In this document: piece after piece, positions 56,801 through 64,000 of the stretch
Numbering within the stretch: the stretch's first letter is position 1
Layout of the letters: every line of letters begins with the position of its first letter
Assembly (NCBI RefSeq): GCF_032854445.1
Contig: NC_088298.1
Span: 4,148,160 to 4,212,159, forward strand
Reading direction: 5' to 3'
DNA length: 64,000 nucleotides
Origin: Liolophura sinensis
Lineage: Eukaryota; Mollusca; Polyplacophora; Chitonida; Chitonidae
The notes under the pieces: generated by a model
Databases searched by the model: none
Seen by the model: the letters and a program-made list of their open reading frames with translations, nothing else
What the model was told of the DNA's origin: nothing
Made by a program: the position numbers and the translations under genes

Positions 56801-59200
56801 CTGATTTCTAAAAATATTGCATAATGATACTTAAACTTGACTCTTACCGACAAAAGTGATGAAGAAGACATTAAACTCAAAAAACCCTTTTTACGTTTAG
56901 CACTAGCTAACTATTTAACTTCTGGGTGGCATTATAACGCAATCAATTTGAACTGGTCGTGTTGACATGCGTACTCACGAAACCACAAAAAACTTACCAT
57001 AACCCATACTCCTGATCAGTCGCTGTTACTCCTCAAAGAAGGCATTCATGTGCTGAGGATTTAGGTTTCCATGGTTACAATAATGGCAGCAACCTTGGAA
57101 GAAGCGATATATTTTACCCATGGACTAAATAGCAGTATACACAAGTAGGCAAGACGTTCAACAGCCACTTAAATTTAACTTCTCAAGCGTGTGACTCTCG
57201 TTGTTATAGGGATTTCGACGTAAAACCAGGATGATTTGCACTTGTCTCAAGTGGCAGTCAGACAAGTCCTTTTCTTGTTTTTGTAGGGCGCCCAGCCATT
57301 GTTGTCACTGACGACAATCGGTCACGCCCACTTTTCAAACGGCGAACGCTGGAACAAAATGTCGAACTCTTCCGCTTGGTTTGACTCCAAAGTCTTATTG
57401 TTCAGGGTTTTTTCGAAGCGACGCCATTGTTGCAATAAAAACTTTTATCCGTGTCAAATCTGTCAAGTGTATGTGGCCGTCCGCAAACGTGTTTAGTGTG
57501 AATCTGTTCTACAACAAATGAATTACAGGGTACTTGTCTTCAGGTATACCCGAATTCACCTGTAATCCACTCTGTGTCTTTTGTGAAGACCTTATTTAGT
57601 GGTTTGTTTTGTTGTTCCTCCGTCTCCACTTAACACGCGAAGAATCTGTTAACAATCTTAACAGGCTGTCCCTGGTCAATCAAGCGTTACCAAGGAACGA
57701 GCATATTGCTATGCCGAGCGCAGGTAAGCAGAAGGCGTTCAACATTGTATATATACCTAACCACAAGTAGGCCTGTTGCCATGCGTCCAAAGAAAGACGA
57801 GGCTTGTATTCTTTCAGTAATGCAGAATTGAAAATCAATGAAAGGTTTGTCGTTTATGTGAATGTACATTCAGTTCCTTTAGGATGGTCCGAGCGTGTGA
57901 AAAATTGACCAAGAATTAGGAGCCTTGTCGCGATAAAACGTGTGTTTCTATTCTTGTGGTTGTTCACTTTGTTTGAAAGTTGCTACAAGAGGAGCGGGGG
58001 AGGGTGGGGGGGGGGGTACCACGATTTAGCCACCGCTCTCCCCTATGTAGCTAGCGAACAAAACTTAAAGCCACATAGAGCTGGATTCGAGCTGTGAACC
58101 ATTGACGTCATTGGCCAGGCACTACCCAGAGAGACAGTATTCACGATAGACCCAGAAATATAGTACAGTGTATATGACAAACGGGACAGTGGCTAAATTT
58201 CGCTTCCTATTTTTTCTCCTTTTTCACTGGGGAGAAAGACATAGATTTCGACGAGCAGGACTAATTCACTTTTTGTGATAAAATGTTATCATTTGTCTTC
58301 ATATTTGATCATTCCAAAAACATAATCCATTTTAACAACCATTCGTCATAAGGAGCTGTCATTATTTACGGTCAGGTTTTGAATAAATGATGACCGAAGA
58401 GATCGCCTTTCACTTTTACACAGCAGTTTCAAAACAACCGAGTCGAGGTTTCAAATGCTAACATTAAACAGCTTGTAGTCGCCGTTTCTTCTCTTTTTAA
58501 TTATCCTTGTAGAATCATGACAGTTTTCTGCAGTGTACGCGAGATCAAGAAAGTGTAACACTTGTCTCCAGATCAAAGAAAACCCTTTGTCTTGAATTCA
58601 CTCTTTCCACACAAAAAAGAAATGAATATTCGTACGGATATTTTGATTGATTCCATATTTTTGAGCAGAGAACGATTAAAAACCCTTCGCTAAGGACGCT
58701 TCGCTCAGCTCTTAATGAGTGTGTTGCAGGAGTTTTGTTTCGTTGCCGCAAGCATGGTCTTTATCGGTAATAAATGATTGCTAATTTCATTAAGTTTCCG
58801 TTGATGGTTTTCCGCGGGTGGGGAGCAAGCCGATGGACCCGATCCGTATCGCATCAGCTTCTCTCGGTACCCCCTGATCCTTTGCTCCCCCCCCCTCCCA
58901 ACTTCGCCTCCACCCTTCATACAAGACCAGACTGGCGGATATTTCCTCTGTCAGGCACCCTTTGTCACAAAACATATAAATTTGAAAACTGTCCCTTTTT
59001 TTCTTGATTCTTTAAAAATATGCAGCATTTTCGCCTTGTACTTATATATAATATGTGGTTGACGTTTTTCAGTCTCTTGATAGGTTATGTATACGCCATT
59101 CTTGTTAATTATATGTTATTAGTAAGGGATTCAGTTGTATGAACTGTGGTTCACAGAATATGTGAAACGAATAAAAACTTAACGAATGAAAGTTTATGGC
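56801..59200. other. Mostly unique spacer
   Basis: A G-rich run lies at about 57995-58015. A minus-strand tRNA-like relic is at about 58080-58120 ('GAGCTGGATTCGAGCTGTGA'). A C run is at about 58887. No exon is supported. Confidence 0.4.
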
Positions 59201-59460
59201 CTAAACCAGCCAGAGTGCGGGGGAAACTCACGACCAATAATATTGCGCCTATGTAAGTTTTTTGTCTTGGCCTGCAGGTACGCATTTTATTGCGTCTGTT
59301 ATATAGACATTTAGTCTATGAGCGCAGAGGGTCAGACGTATGACAGCATTGGAAATAAAACAAATCTCTTTGCAGATAACTCTATAAATCAGTAGCCGAA
59401 TCAAGCCTATAATTGATCTGTCATGGAAATAATTAGCAGGAATTCTCACATACTGAGCTC
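59201..59460. other. Spacer with a possible reverse SINE-A scrap
   Basis: 'GCGGGGGAAACTCACGACCA' at about 59218 resembles a complemented SINE-A middle, isolated. Confidence 0.3.
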
Positions 59461-59469
59461 AGATATAAA

Positions 59470-60010
59470 AAAAACATCATCCGAGATTTCCCGACCAACG
59501 TGTCCTCAACAGCTGTATATCTGTCAGTAGGGGGCGCCACTTTGACCCTATCCCATTGTCCCTCGCTAATTGATTGGCTGGCGCAGAAGCTTTGACAAAA
59601 ACATGACCAGTGAGGTTCGACGTTATTAATATGATATACTCTCGAACCCCTTTGTCTCGCGACCGCTTATCACGTGATCACGGCGGTAATGTCCTCTTTG
59701 CTATGCTCGATGTAGGTCCCTTTTGGACGCCAACAGCGTTTAATGAACTCGGAGATAGCGGCAGACGATCTGGTGTCCCCGAGGCTTTGCTATATTAGAA
59801 GGCTCTCTCATCCAAACCTAATAATTCAATTTTATCGCTTGGCCCTTTCCCCATATCCAGAGCTCCGTAAACTAATTTGCCGATAATCGGGCTCTCTGTT
59901 TAGCTGAAAAGAATCCAATTCTGTTGGCGACCCGAAATGGCGGGCGGTTCTTAAAACTCAATTCCAGGTTTTCAACAAAGCTGTCCACTCACCGAAAACA
60001 CCTAGCGAAA
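59470..60010. promoter_or_regulatory. Repeat-free block, candidate regulatory element
   Basis: About 540 bases lack any repeat family and hold homeodomain-type words ('CCTAATAATTCAATTTTATC', 'AACTAATTTGCCGATAATCG') among balanced-composition sequence. A 62-codon frame (59610-59798, +) has no domain. The call rests on texture and absence of repeats only. Confidence 0.2.
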
Positions 60011-61040
60011 GTATCCCAAACTTTGGCAAATTGTTCCGGCGAGACCAGTAATGTTCGTGCGTAAGTCGCGAGTCCAGACATATCACGGTTGGGTATCAGA
60101 CACCAAATTGGGATAATCATTCGTCTAGGCGCCCACCCGACCATATATCACACTAGATTGGTCTCTCTTACCGCCACAGGTGATAACATACACAGAGAGA
60201 CATACACATACGTGTGCACTAATTCTTGAACATTCGCGCCCATCAGAAGACATGCTTCAACCGATGTCATATATACATATATACACAAACCTAGGAGTGT
60301 CAAGGATAACAAAGGCCATTGTCTGTTTGGAAATCGCTCCCAGTCCCATAATGTAATGGTACTGCTATAACCTCCAACAATAAAGTGTGTTACAGCCGTA
60401 CAACATCACTGTTCAAAGACCAGTATGACCATATTGAGAATACATGTACATGGGCAGGTGCTATAAGCTCGCGGCCTCAAGATGTAAACAATTCTTGAGG
60501 AAGACAATCTGGATGTGACCAATCCTGAATTCTAGTGTTGAAATTGACGGTGTCATATTTCACTTACGTCAACAAATAACTGAAAGGACCCCTTACAACT
60601 AAATAGGAAATCGTCCCACTTCGGTGCAGCAGTGAGGTGTATTTTTTTCATGCAGAAAACAAGTGAAACTTGCTTGAATACGAAGTACAAATACTGAAGA
60701 ACATGCAAGGTCAAAAGCAGATTTTGCTATTTTAAGGCGTTTTCCTGCGGGAATTCCCTTCATAATAAAAATATAATTACGTGAACCAAAATCATTTCCA
60801 CAAATTTGGTGTTCAGTTAGGTAGGAGTAAGCTATAACGAAGTATCGTGTTGGTTTAGGCAATCATATTTTTATAAATCGAAAAAAATGAAATAATTTGG
60901 AAGTCCAGAGGAACTCTACATTCATCATGATATTTCATGGCTTCTAACATGCATGCATTCACGGAAAATGGGTTTTGGGCCTTGTAAATGTTTTGATAAA
61001 GGTTCATGGATATAGTGCTATAGAGTTTGTCTTCGGTCAT
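60011..61040. other. Unique spacer
   Basis: No feature is supported. Confidence 0.45.
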
Positions 61041-61044
61041 GTAG

Positions 61045-61378
61045 TGATAGAAATGTGTCATACGCCTTGTGGCTCTTTCAGAAATGGGTCTTACGTCATT
61101 TGGCTCTTTCAGAAATAGGTCTTACGTCATGTGGCTGTTTCGGAAATGGGTCTTGGGTCATGTGGTTGTTTTAGTAATGGGCCTTGGGTCATGTTGTTTT
61201 AGAAATGGGTCTTGGATTATGTGGTTGTTTTAGAAATGGGTCTTGGATTTGGTGATTGCCTTAGAAATGGGTCTTGGATTTGGTGATTGTCTTAGAAATG
61301 GGTCTTGGGTTTGGTGATTGTCTTAGAAATGGGTCTTGGATTTGGTGATTGTCGTAGAAATGGGTTTTTAACAGACTT
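61045..61378. repeat. 31-bp minisatellite, about ten copies
   Basis: 'GAAATGGGTCTTGGATTTGG' plus TGATTGTCTTA. The GAAAT word (or a one-base variant) starts at 61081, 61112, 61143, 61174, 61202, 61233, 61264, 61295, 61326 and 61357. All spacings are 31 except one of 28. Right-hand copies are nearly identical and left-hand ones older. Confidence 0.95.
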
Positions 61379-61569
61379 ATATGAATGCGCCTTGAAGTTG
61401 TTCATGGGTAGAAGCCCTTGCTAAAGTTTCAGTTGGCATCCGATCTTATCCCTAAGACTATTCATGCCTGACTGAGAAAAGACGGGAATACGTGTACAGT
61501 ATCCAGCATAATGTAAGACCAGGAATACTTCGCAGAGGATGGGGTGTTAGGGGGCGTGTAATTTGCTAC

Positions 61570-61925
61570 TGTTTAACCATTTACATGAACAATCAGAATA
61601 AAACCTTGACTGAGGTAAATTGACAAGAGGCCGTATATCACCAGTTACTCGTGGCCATTTACTAGCTATCAAGCTATCGTCGCTGCTTTTGTTTTTCTCT
61701 CTATGATATAAGTCTTTAGTGTATTAATCAGGCTACTCAAGGTAGCCGTTTCTTTTCGAATGTCATCAAACCAGTGACGTCTAATAAATTGCAATTAACA
61801 CCACTGCAGTTTTTTTTTTACCTTGTTCTACTTGAAGCCATGGTACTGGGGAAACTATCACACTGTCGTCGCTGCTCTGGGTTTACCCTCTGTGCTGTAC
61901 GTCTTTAATTATATTCGAAACGTTC
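61570..61925 (+). repeat. Rep-E copy followed by a second leader and right end
   Basis: First copy 61570-61730: 'CATGAACAATCAGAATAAAA', 'TTGACAAGAGGCCGTATATC' and a right end at 'GCTGCTTTTGTTTTTCTCTC'. Then the leader 'AATAAATTGCAATTAACACC' (61780) and a second right end 'GTCGTCGCTGCTCTGGGTTT' (61866). Confidence 0.75.
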
Positions 61926-62849
61926 CGTTTGAACCCTGCAGTCAACATCGGTGGAAGAAATCATAGGATATCGGCTCACATATGAAATCAAGACAGACAA
62001 ATTGTGGTCGTGGCCATGTGACAAATTTTCCTCGTGTATGAAAAATCCTTCCAATTACTCTGTCTAATCAAGATTGCTGAACTTAATTACGGTGTAGCAG
62101 AGAAACAGCAATGTCAGTTTAATGGAAGTGTATTGATAATGGGTAAAGACTAAACAGAAAAATGCACAGCGACTTGTGTTCCTACCAGACGCATATTGCC
62201 AAAACCACGCCCGTTACACAAGTACGAAAACACAAGATTTCGAGCGCCGGATATACCGGATGCCACTGATCTAAAATTACTCACAATGCTATGTTGACAT
62301 CACATTTAATATTAACTGGATTTAAAAACAGCCCTTTTAATAACTCTCACACCAATGTGCGTTGAAAAGAAGGTAGGATTATTTCTTCTCTTAATTCGAT
62401 TCTTTTTTGGGCTGTTTGATTTCATGATTGTACGCAAATAATTCCCGTTAAAAATGTCCCCAACGCAAGCGCAATGAAACAGAGAGCAGATGACAAACAG
62501 ACACTGTCTAATCAAAGCAAGGAATCACAATGAACTGAAAAGCGCGTGCAAGAAACAAAAATTTAACCTCTGGCGAAGAAAAAATAAAAAAATGCAGCCT
62601 TAGAGCAAGCAAGAGTTAGTCATGATTTATTCATTTTTAGCAAAAACTCCACAAAGTTCGAGTCAACAGTGGCTTGCAAAATCTGAGACAGTTTTTGTGT
62701 TTTGCATTAAAGATGGTAAAATAGCTAGTCATAAAAAAACGGCAGAATATTCTTTGAGGTCAGCAGCATTTTGCTTCTATTGTATTTCCAAAGCGACCTG
62801 GGTGACAAACATTCTCGCGGAGCTATTCGGGAGAACAAAGGGAAATTAA
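61926..62849. other. Spacer with one dispersed repeat
   Basis: 62262-62310 is the partner of the 44.2 kb repeat. A 75-codon frame at 62622-62849 has no domain. Confidence 0.45.
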
Positions 62850-63140
62850 AACGGAAAATTCCCAAATCATTGACTAGCCGATGGCTCATTAACTTCCTCG
62901 CTCCCATGACAGAGAGTTGACGGATTCTTCTGCAAGCCGGCGTTCCCAAAGAGCTCGGTGTGTGAAGCAATCTCGGCAGGCAGGCATGCATGCATATTGA
63001 GGAAAAGTAGCGAGTCTTGGCAAATAAAATTCTTGTGTCACTGTTTCCATTGCTATGGGAGCATGCGCGCTCTACATGGCGATGGAAATTGGCCAATGAC
63101 CTTCCATTGTCAAGCAGGAACAACGGCTTTTGTTCTCTCC
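62832..63140. promoter_or_regulatory. Repeat-free block, candidate regulatory element
   Basis: It contains AACAAAG (62834-62840, Sox/TCF-type core), 'CTCCCATGACAGAGAGTTGA' and 'GGAAATTGGCCAATGACC' (with a CCAAT complement, ATTGG). No repeats, and open frames on both strands have no domain. This is texture-based. Confidence 0.2.
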
Positions 63141-63257
63141 AGGGAAGAAGACATAGTTGTGCGTTCCGTGGGTCCGGGGACTTGAGTCATGGATTAAGAA
63201 TGTCCCCTACTAATCGGCGTAAATGGGGCTGCGGTAATGCGTGTGGGACAGAGACAG

Positions 63258-63332
63258 GACAACCACCCCACTCCACCCCCCACCCCCCATTTCCACCACC
63301 TCGACCCCCCCCCCCCACACACACACACAGTT
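63258..63332. repeat. C-rich and CA tract
   Basis: Runs of C (CCACCCCACTCCACCCCCC type; C10 near 63306-63315), then (CA)n. This tract produces the Pro/His/Thr-rich open frames of 83-160 codons here. Confidence 0.9.
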
Positions 63333-63689
63333 TCTGCATCACGCCACATTTTGACCCGTCTTACAGTGACTGTGGCCAATCCAATATTGTCAAAGTTCGT
63401 TGTCACAACGGGATCATTAATTTTGCATCCAGTCCAAACGCAGATGGACACCCTCCTATCTCCGTTTATTCCAAACGTGCATTCCTGACCGGAATTTGAA
63501 AAGAAGGAACTGGCCTTGGTCTATATCGTATACAGTTTCACGAATAATAAGGTATAAAACCCTGTAATTATCTCTGTAACATCTCTCGTTGTTCGGTGGG
63601 TCCATTGTGACCATAGACGATGCTCGTGTGGCCGTTGCGCAGTATAATGTTGCTTAAAGACCATTTGTCTTGTTCGTAAGTTGTTTTTC

Positions 63690-63835
63690 AAAGGTTCGCA
63701 AGTGGTGATTTACCCTGGGTTCTCTGGGTTCCTGTTAGCGCTACACAAATGTTTGTTTGGACGCATAAATTCCCACACCCATAAAACCAAACCGCAATCG
63801 TGTAAGTGAAGAATAGTTTAGTATGACGTTAACAA
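63690..63835 (+). repeat. SINE-C 3' half
   Basis: 'GTGGTGATTTACCCTGGGTT' and 'CTCTGGGTTCCTGTTAGCGC', then 'CCCATAAAACCAAACCGC', 'AATCGTGTAAGTGAAG' and 'TAGTATGACGTTAAC'. The terminal segment resembles the SINE-A tail. Confidence 0.6.
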
Positions 63836-63850
63836 CAGTTGTTCTTTGTT

Positions 63851-64000
63851 ACATCTGTGTGAAAGTCACATAGATGTTATGACCCTGCAGTCACAGTGCC
63901 CTCGTAGATCATTCTGGAAGTTCTAACACTGTGACCAAAAGGGCTTCTTGTTATAACATTGTGGCCAATAACGCTTCTCTTTATGACACTGTGACCAAAA
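63851..64000. repeat. Hairpin and 30-bp tandem repeat running off the window
   Basis: ACATCTGTGTGA-AAG-TCACATAGATGT (63851-63877) is a 12-bp stem with one G.T mismatch. From about 63925, 'AACACTGTGACCAAAAGGGC' recurs as 'AACATTGTGGCCAATAACGC' (63956) and 'GACACTGTGACCAAAA' (63985), spacing 29-31 bp. The array continues past the end. Confidence 0.7.

Noticed and set aside
63017-63499. 160-codon plus-strand frame
   Set aside because: Its middle is the C/CA tract read as Pro/His/Thr; overlapping frames on both strands are equally open.
1-64000. Intact LINE, retroviral, viral or bacterial genes
   Set aside because: No frame shows reverse transcriptase, integrase, transposase, capsid or phage motifs, and all long frames are accounted for by repeats or look random.

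Overview
The window reads as non-coding DNA from an animal nuclear genome. It has no operon structure, no gene-dense stretch and no long intact open frame outside simple repeats. It is full of short dispersed elements with RNA polymerase III (tRNA-like) heads, A/T-rich tails, foldback elements and minisatellites. The dominant SINE ends in a tail around 'AGTACGGCGTAAAACACCAA' followed by (AAAT)n. That tail and the related 'GTACGACGTTAAACCCCAAG' tail are the kind I associate with molluscs and other lophotrochozoans. The organism call (lophotrochozoan, most likely a mollusc) is an inference from repeat style and was not tested.

The one protein-coding call I would defend is a short first exon at about 33070-33187 (+). 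It starts at a strong Kozak ATG about 60 bases after a TATA-type promoter. It encodes a signal peptide followed by the first 12 residues of a Frizzled-type cysteine-rich domain (C-E-x-I-T-V-x-x-C-x-x-L). The rest of that gene was not found, so it either lies beyond a long intron to the right or this exon is a relic. A CpG-dense block (32145-32460) lies just upstream. A few other stretches could be short exons (10173, 17053-17310 minus, 22806-23023, 26372-26695 minus, 48237-48347 minus), all at low confidence.

Repeat families, named here for reference. SINE-A: tRNA-Leu/Ser-like head, middle with 'GGTCGTGGGTTTCC', tail 'ATAAGTGAAATATTCTTGAG', about 240 bp, roughly 20 copies or fragments. SINE-B: tRNA-like head, body 'GTCAGTATAATGTGACTGGG', tail 'GTCATATGACTGAAAAATTG', up to about 370 bp, about 10 copies. 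SINE-C: head at 13.54 kb, tail with 'TGGTTTACTCCGGGAACTCC'. SINE-D: one clear copy at 27.9 kb. Rep-E: non-tRNA element with 'AGAATAAAACC' near both ends in opposite orientation, about 150-230 bp. SINE-A, -B and -D tails resemble each other although their heads differ.

Layout. 0-9 kb: SINE-A and SINE-B relics, ending in a large foldback element (8222-8493). 9.5-10.4 kb: unique sequence with three exact ACCGGAAGT (ETS-type) sites. 11-18 kb: SINEs and unique spacer. 18.16-19.34 kb: a 19/20-bp minisatellite, stop-free in all three forward frames. 22.6-24.4 kb: two arrays of the same 29-bp unit. 25-32 kb: unique blocks and SINEs. 32.1-33.2 kb: CpG block, promoter and Frizzled-like exon. 34-44 kb: SINEs and tandem duplications. 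47-50 kb: a small foldback, then 52-bp, 118-bp and GAT arrays. 53-57 kb: SINEs, Rep-E and a 160-200-bp tandem repeat carrying an ETS-like core in each copy. 59-64 kb: unique blocks, a 31-bp minisatellite, Rep-E and SINE-C.

I found no rRNA, CRISPR array, bacterial mobile element, viral gene or intact LINE/retroviral protein. The regulatory and exon calls rest on motifs read by eye.
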